This document shows, piece after piece, positions 7,089-15,540 of a stretch of 27,263 bases of DNA (its first letter is position 1; every line of letters begins with the position of its first letter). The stretch is from positions 1 through 27,263 of the forward strand of contig JAJZWN010000015.1 in the NCBI GenBank assembly GCA_021846695.1, given 5' to 3'. Position numbers and translations under genes: made by a program. The notes under the pieces are model-generated. The model made no database searches and had not been told where the DNA came from. It saw nothing but the letters and a program-made list of their open reading frames with translations. The DNA comes from Thermoplasmata archaeon. Lineage in GTDB: Archaea > Thermoplasmatota > Thermoplasmata > Thermoplasmatales > Thermoplasmataceae.

Positions 7089-7354
7089 TGGATTTAATAA
7101 AACGTCTGGGATTAAATAAGAATGAAGTCGGCAACACCAGCCATATAACCGTAAATACGGATATATGCAAAACATGCGTGGACAAGCCATGCACAAAGGT
7201 GTGCCCAGCAGGCACCTACGAGGAAGACAAGGAAAATGGAATAACAGTCCATTACGAGAGATGCCTGGAATGCGGTGCCGCACTGTATGCGTGCCCATTC
7301 GGCGCGCTGGGATTTAAATACCCTGAGAAAGGCGTGAGTTATATATACGGATAA
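7085..7354 (+). CDS. fixX: FixX-like ferredoxin partner of FixC
   Basis: 89 aa (88 if ATG 7088 is used), overlapping fixC by four bases. Cysteines fall in two groups: C28, C31, C36, C40-P and C60, C63, C70-P. In classical FixX/ETF-QO the single cluster is bound by one CP cysteine and a CxECGxC triplet. Here the triplet reads CLECGAALYACP, with Ala66 where the third cysteine normally sits, while extra cysteines at 28, 31, 36 and 70 could bind a separate cluster as in two-cluster ferredoxins. It presumably carries electrons between FixC and the quinone. The T-rich ATTTTATTTATT just after the stop (7353-7364) is a probable terminator shared with the convergent gene. Confidence 0.88.
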   Translation: MMDLIKRLGLNKNEVGNTSHITVNTDICKTCVDKPCTKVCPAGTYEEDKENGITVHYERCLECGAALYACPFGALGFKYPEKGVSYIYG

Positions 7355-7356
7355 TT

Positions 7357-8751
7357 TTATTTATTGTTCTCCCGACCTTTTATAATCTCTTTTTTACAGC
7401 TACAGGATGCAAAATCACAGGATTTTATTGCAAATTCAGGGCATAGGTCCAGTTTATCCGGATTCCTGGTTTCTATAGCCTCCCAGATTTCCCTGATAGC
7501 TTTATTGCATATGCTTATAATGCGATCTGCGTCGAAATGGATATCTCTTGCCACTACAATGTTGCCCAGCCTTGGATAAACTGTTATCAGGACTCCCTCT
7601 TTTCTGTTTCTCCTTGCACACATTATAGCGAGCTCAGAGTAGTATGTATCGGGAAATCTTCCGGAATACACAGAATTGTTAATTTTCAGAAGATATGGTA
7701 TAATGGAATTTTCGTCATAAATGTTTTTTATGATGTACTTGTCATCCCCATAGAGAGGGAGGGTTGAAACCCTGTTTATCTCTGAAATTTCACTTCCGCT
7801 TGCACTGAGAACCGATCCATTAATGGAATCTATGACGAAGAACTTGATATTGTTTTTTTCATAGTATGATGATGGTATGGATGCACCACTGTCTGAATTT
7901 CTTGAATCGCCTGTTATTTTATGATAATATTTTCTGGGATATATTAGATCATAAAACCTCAGATCAATATTTTTTGCATCCTCTGTGTACAGTGCCTCCA
8001 GAGTTGATTCCATTTCGTGATCCTCTGCAACTGTGGCCACATTTTTTATCCACGCTGGATCCCCCGGCCTCAGGGAATGGCACATGCACACCCCGGCCTC
8101 TGAGAACTGGCATCCATACCCGAAATATGAGCATCGTGGAAAATCGCTTATATCGCCGTTTTCGATTCCTCTCTTTATCAGAGAAAAACGGAATACCATC
8201 TCATTTTCCACCGCTGCAGGGTCTCTGACAGATACACGGTAAACATGGAATTTTCCCTCAGTGAAAAAAACCAGAAAATTATCAGCTGTGAAATTCCTGT
8301 TCATGGCTGCATAGAACAGCAACTGTTCCAGATCAGACCTGTACACAGTGTATATATTCTCTATATTTACCCTGTCCACATTTTTTGTTTTGAATTCAAC
8401 AATGGAATCATAAATCATGAAATCTGCCCTACCCACAACATTCAAACCCATATGCGTGGCTGTAAGTATTACCTCAGACCCGGAAAATCCAGGTATCTGC
8501 TCAAACCACTGCCTGGCAAGAAAATGAACCTCCTCCCCATATTTCATTCTTGAATTGACACTTTCCGGAACTGCAATATCTGGATATTTTCTTGAAAAAT
8601 AGGAATGGACAGGATTTATCAGATCCGTTACATAAAGATAATCCGGAACTATAAAACTCTTTATCTTGATTCTATCCTCCAGTATTCGAGAGATATATGT
8701 ATCGTCCTCCTCACTTATGATTGAGGATTTTATATCCTGTAAAAATGACAT
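7357..8751 (-). CDS. RecB/Cas4-like PD-(D/E)XK nuclease
   Basis: 464 aa. Nuclease motifs occur in the RecB/Cas4 order: His76 in GEEVHFLARQWF, Asp110 in VGRADFMI, Glu119 and Lys121 in EFKTK, and Gln143/Tyr147 in EQLLFYA. A cysteine group follows (C207, C214, C222, C224 in PRCSYFGYGCQF..GVCMC), and there is a second one near the C-terminus (LDLCPEFAIKSCDFASCSCK), so one or two metal or iron-sulfur sites are likely. The roughly 230-residue C-terminal half is not recognised. There are no cas genes or CRISPR repeats in the window, so a DNA-repair or end-processing role is more likely than adaptation. The start is supported by a TATA-like TTTATTTA (8772-8780) 25 nt upstream on the minus strand. Confidence 0.75.
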   Translation of the reverse strand: MSFLQDIKSSIISEEDDTYISRILEDRIKIKSFIVPDYLYVTDLINPVHSYFSRKYPDIAVPESVNSRMKYGEEVHFLARQWFEQIPGFSGSEVILTATHMGLNVVGRADFMIYDSIVEFKTKNVDRVNIENIYTVYRSDLEQLLFYAAMNRNFTADNFLVFFTEGKFHVYRVSVRDPAAVENEMVFRFSLIKRGIENGDISDFPRCSYFGYGCQFSEAGVCMCHSLRPGDPAWIKNVATVAEDHEMESTLEALYTEDAKNIDLRFYDLIYPRKYYHKITGDSRNSDSGASIPSSYYEKNNIKFFVIDSINGSVLSASGSEISEINRVSTLPLYGDDKYIIKNIYDENSIIPYLLKINNSVYSGRFPDTYYSELAIMCARRNRKEGVLITVYPRLGNIVVARDIHFDADRIISICNKAIREIWEAIETRNPDKLDLCPEFAIKSCDFASCSCKKEIIKGRENNK

Positions 8752-8771
8752 ATTTATATATAGAAACCTGG

Positions 8772-8780
8772 TTAAATAAA
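8772..8780 (-). promoter_or_regulatory. TATA box of the nuclease gene
   Basis: On the minus strand this reads TTTATTTAA and is centred 25 nt before the ATG at 8751, as expected for a leaderless transcript. Confidence 0.45.
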
Positions 8781-8790
8781 TTTTGTTATA

Positions 8791-9438
8791 TTATGGTAAG
8801 GAGAACTTTTCTCCATGTTTTTTCAGCATTTTCAGTGCGGCTATGTCATTAAGTACCTCTACCAGGTTCACATCCTCCACATTCAAATTATAGTTTTCAC
8901 GCAATTTTTCCTTCAAAGTGTTTACATCAACGGGCGCATCCATGAACTTCTTTGAAAGGTTGTATGTATCCTCATAAACATTCCATGGGAATACGAACCA
9001 TGCCCACTCTTCCTTGGAAAGCCCTTTTCCGTAATAATCAGGTGTATAGCTCGATCCGTTCACATAGAGCATGGATGTGGTCTTCAGTTCCGAAGGATTC
9101 AGTGATTTTATATAATTATATGAAAGCCTCATGCTTTCCCCTGTGTCTGTTATATCATCAACTATGAGAACAGTCTTTCCGGATACGTCATAATTCAATT
9201 TTTCTTTGAGAACAGCTTTTCCGTCCATGGTTGCAGTTACTCCCCAGTGCTCGGTTTTTATTGAAAGTAAGTCTTTCTTGAAGAGATAGTCTGCGACCAT
9301 TCTTGCCGGAACCAGGCCTCCACGGGCAATGCCAACTATAATGTCGGGATTATAGCCATCCTTGACGATCATTTTCATTATTCCCTTTGCCCAGTCCTCT
9401 ATGTCCTTCCATGAAACATATGTAGCTTTGAATTCCAT
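8791..9438 (-). CDS. Purine-type phosphoribosyltransferase
   Basis: 215 aa. The PRPP-binding loop is VLIVDDITDTGES (about 90-102), and IVGIARGGLVPARMVADYL (34-52) is the usual upstream loop of type I phosphoribosyltransferases. WAWFVFPWNVYEDT (about 148-161) resembles the base-binding hood of the archaeal and bacterial Gpt/Hpt-like enzymes. It probably salvages hypoxanthine, guanine or xanthine from PRPP in the cytoplasm; the exact base cannot be read off. The C-terminal 50 residues (DVNTLKEKLREN onward) form a charged helical extension seen in archaeal members. The 5' region carries a perfect inverted repeat (9440-9455) directly before the start codon. Confidence 0.85.
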   Translation of the reverse strand: MEFKATYVSWKDIEDWAKGIMKMIVKDGYNPDIIVGIARGGLVPARMVADYLFKKDLLSIKTEHWGVTATMDGKAVLKEKLNYDVSGKTVLIVDDITDTGESMRLSYNYIKSLNPSELKTTSMLYVNGSSYTPDYYGKGLSKEEWAWFVFPWNVYEDTYNLSKKFMDAPVDVNTLKEKLRENYNLNVEDVNLVEVLNDIAALKMLKKHGEKFSLP

Positions 9439-9439
9439 C

Positions 9440-9455
9440 CTTATCTATGGATAAG
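9440..9455. promoter_or_regulatory. Inverted repeat at the phosphoribosyltransferase start
   Basis: CTTATC-TATG-GATAAG is a perfect 6-bp inverted repeat starting two bases upstream of the ATG at 9438. With a TATA-like TTATTTTAAT at about 9464-9473, it would overlap the transcription start. That placement suits a repressor operator, but it is short enough to arise by chance. Confidence 0.3.
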
Positions 9456-9492
9456 TGGATATTGTTATTTTAATGTTCTTTAATGCATATTA

Positions 9493-10683
9493 TTAGGACT
9501 CTGCGGCTGCTTCGCTTGAGCTCTTCCGCCTTCCTGCAAGTATTGTAGGGGAAATCGCAAAAGCAACAAGGACTATGACAACTGCTGGAATTATACCATA
9601 TATGGATTTCGTTATGCTCACGAAATCTGCACTGAGAACCACCGGTATGATGGCAACCCCTATGTTTGTGGCAACACTGTACATTGAGGTTGCAAAACCT
9701 GCCTTGGCAGGATCATCAACATAGTTTATAATAGAGTTCAGTGCCATGACCCAGAATGCATTTCCGAAAAATCCGAATATGAAGAAGGATGCCGTGATGA
9801 TGGCTGCAATATCTGTATACACCAGGGTGTACAGCAGGACAATTGCAAATATAAAGGAAACAAGGCCAGCCAGGACTGTACCGGATCTTATTAAATGGTA
9901 GCGTTCAAAAATGAATGGCAGTATGAGGGCACCAAGGGCTGATCCCAGGAATTCAACACCGCCCATGACTCCGGATAATTTCAGCAGGAATGTTCCGGTA
10001 AAATGGAATCCCAGTGCAGTGGCTGCTATATCACCGAACAATATAGATATTGAGGCCATTGATAGTCCTATGTACCAGTTTTTGACCATGCCCGGTTTAA
10101 AGGCACCTCTCAGTGATTTGCCGCGGTATTTTTCTGGGTACTGTGGCAGGTACACAAAGAGCCATAGAGATGCAATTATTGTCAATGCCGCAGGGAATGC
10201 CATTATTCCTGCAAGTGAAAAGGCCAGATATATGTAGGGACCCAGAAGTGCGCCGACTGACATTCCGAGGAAAAGGAAGCCTATGCTCAATCCTGTTATT
10301 GTAGCAGACCTTTTTTTATCCATGGATTCTGCTATGCTGCCAACCGGTGCAAGTGAAAATGGATATGCACTTGCAGCAATTATGGATAAAATCAGAAATT
10401 CCATATAATCGGTTGCAAATATACGTATGAATAGCCCCGCTATGGAAAAAACCATGGCAAGATATATTGAAGATTTTACCGTAAATTTTGCAGAAAGTAC
10501 TCCTGCGATAAGCCCTATAATGGCCATTGTGTAACCATATACTGATAGTATCAGCACTATTTCTGACAGTGACGCCGAAAGATGCGCCATAAGCTCAGGA
10601 ATAACCGGCGAGAGAATGAACCAACCGAAACCTATTGTAAAAACAAAGAACCAGTATGGCACAAGTTTTTTCAAATTATCCAT
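9493..10683 (-). CDS. MFS transporter
   Basis: 396 aa from ATG 10683 (401 aa from ATG 10698). I prefer 10683 because the TATA-like element at 10701-10711 is about 24 nt upstream of it but only some 10 nt from the outer ATG. The protein is almost entirely hydrophobic, with about 12 membrane helices, and opens VPYWFFVFTIGFGWFILSPV. Family cues are the early PVIPEL motif, GLIAGVLSAKF between helices 2 and 3, and the central basic loop YLPQYPEKYRGKSLRG (about 195-210). The substrate cannot be inferred. It is monocistronic and divergent from the acyl-CoA dehydrogenase gene. Confidence 0.85.
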   Translation of the reverse strand: MDNLKKLVPYWFFVFTIGFGWFILSPVIPELMAHLSASLSEIVLILSVYGYTMAIIGLIAGVLSAKFTVKSSIYLAMVFSIAGLFIRIFATDYMEFLILSIIAASAYPFSLAPVGSIAESMDKKRSATITGLSIGFLFLGMSVGALLGPYIYLAFSLAGIMAFPAALTIIASLWLFVYLPQYPEKYRGKSLRGAFKPGMVKNWYIGLSMASISILFGDIAATALGFHFTGTFLLKLSGVMGGVEFLGSALGALILPFIFERYHLIRSGTVLAGLVSFIFAIVLLYTLVYTDIAAIITASFFIFGFFGNAFWVMALNSIINYVDDPAKAGFATSMYSVATNIGVAIIPVVLSADFVSITKSIYGIIPAVVIVLVAFAISPTILAGRRKSSSEAAAES

Positions 10684-10781
10684 GACAATGTATGACATTC
10701 GTATAAATAAAAGTTTATGTTCATGGTCATTTATTTTCAGCCTTTTAGATATATTTAATAGGGACTAAATAATAAAATCCC

Positions 10782-11939
10782 ATGGACTTTTCATTCAGCG
10801 ATGAGCAGCAATTATTAAGAGAAAATACGGCGGAGTTTCTGGAAAAAAATCTGCAGCCCTTTGTCAGATCTATAGATGACAATGGGGAAATCCCGGAAAA
10901 CTTTTTCAAAAAAGCAGGTGAAATTGGTATTATATCGCCACTAATAAACCAAAAATACGGGGGCCCAGGACTTTCCTTCATGGACTCTGTAATAATATCA
11001 GAGGAAATTGCAAAGGTTGATACCAGTATGGCAACAGCTGTTTACTATTTACTGAACACATCATGGGCATATATATTGCAAAAATACGGAAAGGAAGAAC
11101 TGAAGGGCAGGATCCTCCCAGATATTGCAAACGGAAACAAATTCATAGGAATTGCGTCCACAGAACCCTCAGGCGGAAGCGATGTTGCAAACATAACCAC
11201 CACTGGGGAAATAAAAGATGGAAAGGTTATTATCAATGGCGAGAAAATGTATATAAGCGGTGCAGTGGAGGCCAGGAAAAACGGTGGAGGACATCTGACA
11301 CTGGTTAAGACCGATAAAAGCAGGGGGCATAAGGGCATAACCATGGTATATGTACCGGCAGATACCGATGGTGTGGAAATAACAAAGCTGCAGAACATGG
11401 GAAGGATGGGCATATCAACTTCTGGAATAAAATACAATGACGTTGAGATCCCTGAGGAAAACATTATAGGTAAAATAAACGAGGGATTTTATTACTCCAT
11501 GGACGGATTCAACCATGCAAGGATAATGGTAGCAGCAGCATGCAATGGACTATCTGTCAAGATGCTTGATGAGGGCCTAAAATACATAAAGGAAAGAGGA
11601 GCATTCGGCAAGAAGCTGGCCGACTTTGAGGCAATCGCCTTCGAGGCTGCAGACATTAATACGGAAATTGAGATGGCATCATTGCTGAATTATAAGTCAG
11701 CGTATATGGCAGATATGAATGATCCCGATTTTTACATATTCAGCTCGATGTCAAAACTCACTTCACCGCAGATTGCAATGGATACTGTAAAAAAGGTAAT
11801 GATGTGGTTCGGTGCCTATGGCTATACAAAGGATTCCGGCATAGAAAGAAGTGCCAGGGGAATATTTTCATATCTGGTCGGTGCTGAGGGTGCATTGAAT
11901 ATAATGAAGATGATAATCTCACGTGCCATGCTTAAATAA
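10782..11939 (+). CDS. Acyl-CoA dehydrogenase
   Basis: 385 aa, full length for the family. It catalyses FAD-dependent alpha,beta-dehydrogenation of an acyl-CoA. The N-terminal helical domain starts DFSFSDEQQLLRENTAEFL; the FAD/substrate loop is ASTEPSGGSDVANI (125-138); the C-terminal helical domain includes RGAFGKKLADFEAIAFEAAD. The expected catalytic glutamate is Glu369 in YLVGAEGALN, in the position of the EGT motif. Chain-length preference is not readable. A TATA-like GATATATTTAATA (about 10747-10760) lies 27 nt before the ATG, suggesting a leaderless mRNA. Electrons would pass through ETF to FixCX, encoded 3.7 kb upstream. Confidence 0.9.
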   Translation: MDFSFSDEQQLLRENTAEFLEKNLQPFVRSIDDNGEIPENFFKKAGEIGIISPLINQKYGGPGLSFMDSVIISEEIAKVDTSMATAVYYLLNTSWAYILQKYGKEELKGRILPDIANGNKFIGIASTEPSGGSDVANITTTGEIKDGKVIINGEKMYISGAVEARKNGGGHLTLVKTDKSRGHKGITMVYVPADTDGVEITKLQNMGRMGISTSGIKYNDVEIPEENIIGKINEGFYYSMDGFNHARIMVAAACNGLSVKMLDEGLKYIKERGAFGKKLADFEAIAFEAADINTEIEMASLLNYKSAYMADMNDPDFYIFSSMSKLTSPQIAMDTVKKVMMWFGAYGYTKDSGIERSARGIFSYLVGAEGALNIMKMIISRAMLK

Positions 11940-12041
11940 CTGCATTTTACACTCAGGGCAGGAGGTGTGGTAATAACACCGGCAGCCTCATTGTTCATAA
12001 TCTGTGGGATAAATTAAATACAGTGAAACTGATGCGTTTTT

Positions 12042-12260
12042 ATGGCTAATTATATCAATGTACATGTACATAGGGGCAAATCCGGGATTAGCCCTGGAAA
12101 AGAATGGTACGATGTTTATACCATGGAGCCATTTGAAAATAACAGGGCAAACAGGGATATAATAAACCAGCTTTCAAAATATTTCAATATAGACTACCGT
12201 AGCATAGAAATTGCAAGAGGACCAACATCAAGAAAAAAGGTAATAAAAATAAACGATTAA
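12042..12260 (+). CDS. DUF167 (YggU/UPF0235) family protein
   Basis: 72 aa. The pattern INVHVHRGKSGI, FENNRANRDIINQLSKYF and SIEIARGPTSRKKVIKI matches the DUF167 fold (strand, then the GxAN..li..La motif, then the v.i..G..sr.K.v.i strand). The usual GKAN appears here as NRAN. The biochemical role of the family is unknown. It is preceded by a TATA-like GATAAATTAAATA (12006-12018), and the dienoyl-CoA-reductase-like gene follows 77 bp downstream with its own TATA-like element. Confidence 0.7.
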   Translation: MANYINVHVHRGKSGISPGKEWYDVYTMEPFENNRANRDIINQLSKYFNIDYRSIEIARGPTSRKKVIKIND

Positions 12261-12337
12261 CAGGCGATATTAATGGATAAAGAGGATAATATGTGTCCAT
12301 CAATAGGATTTTATACAGATAACAGGTATAGAGAATT

Positions 12338-13171
12338 ATGTTCAAAAATAATTTACTGGAGGGAAAAAATATTCTTATAACGGGCGGTGGCACTGGCCTG
12401 GGAAAACAGATGTCAGAAACCTTTCTTAAACTGGGTGCATCGGTATCCATAATAAGCAGGAGGGAAAGCCACCTGATAGAGGCTGAGAAGTACTTCAATG
12501 AAATGGGATACAGGATAGAGGCAGAAAAATGTGATGTGAGGAATCCTGATGAACTGAAAAAAGCTATTGATGCTATAGAAGGAAAAACGGGCAGCATTAA
12601 TGTACTGGTAAACAATGCCGCAGGAAATTTTATCAGCAAAACAGAAGACCTGAGCCCTAAAGCTTTTGATACAATAATCGGGATAGTTCTTAACGGCAGT
12701 TCTTATGCGTCACTGGAGATGGGGAAGAGGTGGATCAAAAATTCGGTGAAGGGTACAGTACTGAGTATTGTTGCAACATATGCATGGACAGGGTCAGGCT
12801 ATGTTGTCCCCTCTGCGGTGGCCAAGGCTGGTGTACTTGCCCTGACAAGGTCACTGGCAGCTGAATGGGGGCATTATGGAATAAGAACCGTTGCAATTGC
12901 ACCGGGAGCATTCAAAACCGAAGGTGCATGGTCCAGGCTTTTACCCGGGGAACAGTACGAGAATGAGATAATAGAAGGAAATCCGGAGAGAAGGCTGGGG
13001 ACAAAGGAGGAAATAGCAGTTATTGCTGCATTCCTCATATCGGATATGGCATCCTATATCAATGGAGAGGTAATCACGGCAGACGGCGGGCAATCCCTGT
13101 ATGGAGCCAGCATGTTCAATATGATGGAAAGATTACCAGAAGGTGTATGGAAAATCATGCGTCAGAGATGA
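12338..13171 (+). CDS. SDR oxidoreductase, 2,4-dienoyl-CoA reductase-like
   Basis: 277 aa. NAD(P)-binding TGGGTGLG (15-22) and NNAAG (92-96). The active-site region reads TYAWTGSGYVVPSAVAKAG (147-165), with Tyr148 and Lys163 spaced as in dienoyl-CoA reductases rather than the classical YxxxK; the equivalent classical tyrosine position is Ser. The following AAEWGHYGIRTVAIAPG, LGTKEEIAVIAAFLISD and INGEVITADGG also follow the DECR branch. The enzyme would reduce 2,4-dienoyl-CoA during oxidation of unsaturated acyl chains, consistent with the nearby acyl-CoA dehydrogenase. A TATA-like GATTTTATAC (about 12307-12316) is 26 nt before the ATG. Confidence 0.85.
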   Translation: MFKNNLLEGKNILITGGGTGLGKQMSETFLKLGASVSIISRRESHLIEAEKYFNEMGYRIEAEKCDVRNPDELKKAIDAIEGKTGSINVLVNNAAGNFISKTEDLSPKAFDTIIGIVLNGSSYASLEMGKRWIKNSVKGTVLSIVATYAWTGSGYVVPSAVAKAGVLALTRSLAAEWGHYGIRTVAIAPGAFKTEGAWSRLLPGEQYENEIIEGNPERRLGTKEEIAVIAAFLISDMASYINGEVITADGGQSLYGASMFNMMERLPEGVWKIMRQR

Positions 13172-13245
13172 TAAATAATAACTGAAAAATTTGTTACAGT
13201 TATATATTTACATATATTTTTATATAAAGATTATTATGTAGGAGA

Positions 13246-13611
13246 ATGGCCTCTAACGCTAGAATACGGTATCTCATAACAACGCTCGGTTCAGTTATAA
13301 TAATGCTTTCAGGAATCATTGGATTGCTTGTTCTATTTATTTCCGGGCTCGCAGGCGCTGCCCAGCTCATGTTTTTTAATCCAGCTGGATTTGCAGTAAT
13401 AGGAAGTTCAGTGCTGATGGCAATTTTCCCTGTGATATGGATAATACTTGCCTATATCATATATTCCATGGCCAGGGGAACACACAGAAAGGATAAACTG
13501 GCCAATGGTGTCATAATTATAATTCTTGGATTCATAATACTCTTTATGGGAGGTGGATTTGTGATAGGGCCGGTTCTCGATATAATCGGCGGATTCCTGC
13601 TGATATTATGA
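13246..13611 (+). CDS. Small integral membrane protein
   Basis: 121 aa with four likely membrane helices (about 10-33, 45-62, 63-78 and 88-120), joined by a basic loop SMARGTHRKDKLANG. The glycine-rich GGGFVIGPVLDIIGGFLLIL tail resembles small DUF4064-like membrane proteins, but the match is by pattern only. A TATA-like TTTTTATATAAAG (13216-13228) lies upstream and GGAG sits just before the ATG. It stands alone between the SDR and an MFS gene on the same strand. Function unknown. Confidence 0.75.
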   Translation: MASNARIRYLITTLGSVIIMLSGIIGLLVLFISGLAGAAQLMFFNPAGFAVIGSSVLMAIFPVIWIILAYIIYSMARGTHRKDKLANGVIIIILGFIILFMGGGFVIGPVLDIIGGFLLIL

Positions 13612-13640
13612 ATAAACATTTAATTTTTTAAATGTATCAC

Positions 13641-13656
13641 GTCTGATTGGTCAGAC
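13641..13656. promoter_or_regulatory. Perfect inverted repeat, possible operator
   Basis: GTCTGA-TTGG-TCAGAC is a perfect 6-bp inverted repeat in the 215-bp gap before the MFS gene, next to a TATA-like CATTATAAATG. It has the size and symmetry of a dimeric repressor site. No T-run follows, so it is unlikely to be a terminator. No regulator gene is nearby. Confidence 0.35.
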
Positions 13657-13798
13657 ATTATAAATGAATATTATTACTTAATAGATATATATTACATTAT
13701 AAATAAATACTGGCATTGTATAGTTAATTTTTATTTTGAAATTAAGGTATATCCGGAAATTTTTATATTCCCATAATTTAATTTTGAATATTCCTGAG

Positions 13799-13812
13799 AT
13801 ATATTTATATAA
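13799..13812 (+). promoter_or_regulatory. TATA box of the second MFS gene
   Basis: ATATATTTATATAA centred near 13805, about 23 nt before ATG 13827. The outer ATG at 13812 overlaps this element and is therefore an unlikely start. Confidence 0.5.
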
Positions 13813-13826
13813 TGCTACAACTTGTC

Positions 13827-15104
13827 ATGCTTATGGATAGCATATTTAAACTTGGCTTTCAGAAAAAGGAGACTGTCAGACAGGCAGCCGGTGAAAGCCT
13901 TAAAAGATTTATTCTGATAGCTATTGTGGCAGGGCTTCCTGCATTTTTAGAGGGATTTGATGGGGAAATATACTCCTTTGGTTCAACCTATATTGTGCCT
14001 TCTCTGACCGGGCCAGTGTATCTTTCTATCGGCCTGATATTAACCGGATACGCCATAGGTATCGCAATATTCAGCCTTGTGGGTGGATATCTTTTTGACA
14101 GGTATTCTGTTAAAAACACAGTTATACTTTCTGTTCTAATATTTTCGGCATTTACAATTATGACCGGTTTCGTAACCACAACCCCTGAACTTTTCATAGC
14201 CAGGCTTGGCGTTGGAGTCGGTGTGGGAATATTCCAGCCTGCAGGTGTGGCCCTGCTGGGAGATATATTTTATGAGACCAGGGGGAAAGCAGTTTCCGTT
14301 TGGGCAACATTCTTTTCAGTTGGGCTCTTCGCAAGTCCATACTTAATAGAGCCATTCCTTCCAGCATTCAGGCTGCCCTTTGAAATATCCGGGGCTCTTG
14401 CAATAATAATACTTGCACTGGTAATAATGATAATACCTGTCACATTCAAGAAGGAGAAGCCTGCTACCAAGGTAAAACTGAAAAACGTTTTTAATAGAAA
14501 TATAATTCTTCTTTCTATATCTATTTTCTTCTTCGGTATTGCACTCTTCGCAGGGTATTTAGGATATTTTTCGGATTATCTTATCAAGGGACTATCTCTA
14601 TCCGATGGTAATGCTGCTGTTATAGCCTCCATGGCCGGTGCCGGTGGATTCATTATGGCATTTCCCATAGGTTTCATTGCCGACAGAATAGGAAGAAAAT
14701 ACATGGTAATAATAACCTCATTGCTCATTGCAGTGGGTTCAGCAGGAATGTTTTTCCTGTTCACATCATACTATGGATTAATCATTGCCACATTCATCTT
14801 CGGTTCAGGATGGGGAGTTTATGTTGACCTTCTTGTGGCCCTTGGCCAGGATTCCGTTGAGGACAGAATAGTTGGATCCATCTCAGGATTTTTGTTCTTT
14901 ATATTCAATGTGGGAACAATAATAGGTGGCCCTCTTTACGCGGCGTTCCTTTCAAAAGTGCCCACAATATCTGAATTCAAGGATGGTGCCATAATAACAG
15001 TTATAATACCAACAGTACTGGCTCTGGTTTTCGTCATATTTACGAAACGTATGACAAAAAGTACCATAGAGGAACATCCCGAATTTGAAAAACAGGCTTC
15101 CTGA
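13827..15104 (+). CDS. MFS transporter, sugar/aromatic-acid symporter-like
   Basis: 425 aa from ATG 13827; an in-frame ATG at 13812 lies inside the TATA box and is rejected. Twelve membrane helices are visible. Signature loops are GGYLFDRYSVKN after helix 2 and its repeat GFIADRIGRKYMVI after helix 8, with IARLGVGVGVGIFQPAG on helix 4 and the long central loop KKEKPATKVKLKN. An acidic cluster, FLEGFDGEIYSF, in helix 1 resembles the acid:H+ symporter subgroup (GFD motif). The substrate may be an organic acid or a sugar; this is inferred. It converges with the small gene at 15125 across an AT-rich 20-bp gap that probably serves as a shared terminator. Confidence 0.85.
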   Translation: MLMDSIFKLGFQKKETVRQAAGESLKRFILIAIVAGLPAFLEGFDGEIYSFGSTYIVPSLTGPVYLSIGLILTGYAIGIAIFSLVGGYLFDRYSVKNTVILSVLIFSAFTIMTGFVTTTPELFIARLGVGVGVGIFQPAGVALLGDIFYETRGKAVSVWATFFSVGLFASPYLIEPFLPAFRLPFEISGALAIIILALVIMIIPVTFKKEKPATKVKLKNVFNRNIILLSISIFFFGIALFAGYLGYFSDYLIKGLSLSDGNAAVIASMAGAGGFIMAFPIGFIADRIGRKYMVIITSLLIAVGSAGMFFLFTSYYGLIIATFIFGSGWGVYVDLLVALGQDSVEDRIVGSISGFLFFIFNVGTIIGGPLYAAFLSKVPTISEFKDGAIITVIIPTVLALVFVIFTKRMTKSTIEEHPEFEKQAS

Positions 15105-15124
15105 ATAATTATTTTTCTAACATT

Positions 15125-15322
15125 TTAATTTGAATTTCTTAATTTGTATACATGTCTATGCAGAAAGTACAGAGGTACAAGAATTATCAGGGTGGGCAGG
15201 GCAGCGTAGTAGGTGAAATATTTGAATGAAAAGAAAATATTTGAGATTGCACTGTAAATTACAAGTATAACGGCTACAGCACCTATAGTATAATCTGCCA
15301 TGGCAAGCCTGTTCATGGTCAA
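15125..15322 (-). CDS. Small two-helix membrane protein
   Basis: 65 aa with two membrane helices (about 12-30 and 38-55) and a basic end, YFLHRHVYKLRNSN. It is short, but on the minus strand AAAATTAATATAC (about 15339-15351) sits roughly 23 nt before the ATG, matching the promoter pattern of neighbouring genes, so I think it is real. Later in-frame ATGs (MNRLAM, MADY) could also be used. Function unknown. Confidence 0.55.
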   Translation of the reverse strand: MTMNRLAMADYTIGAVAVILVIYSAISNIFFSFKYFTYYAALPTLIILVPLYFLHRHVYKLRNSN

Positions 15323-15540
15323 CCCATTTACACACTGTATATTAATTTTTATGCTGTTTGAGTACAGGGCTTATTTTTATTTTATGAATTGAAGAAATAA
15401 GAACTGCTTTTTCTATTATAACTTTATAATCTGGATTTAACTGGCGTATAAACGTAATTATTACAATACTTAAATAAAACAGTTAACATATAAGGTAACG
15501 TATTAAAATATTCTTTTGTGATAATTCGTTGTGAGTTAAA

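Noticed and set aside
7357..8751. A CRISPR-associated role for the Cas4-like nuclease
   Set aside because: No repeat arrays or other cas genes occur anywhere in the window, and the protein is more than twice the usual Cas4 length.
13812..13826. ATG 13812 as start of the second MFS transporter
   Set aside because: It overlaps the only TATA-like element; ATG 13827 has the spacing seen at neighbouring genes.
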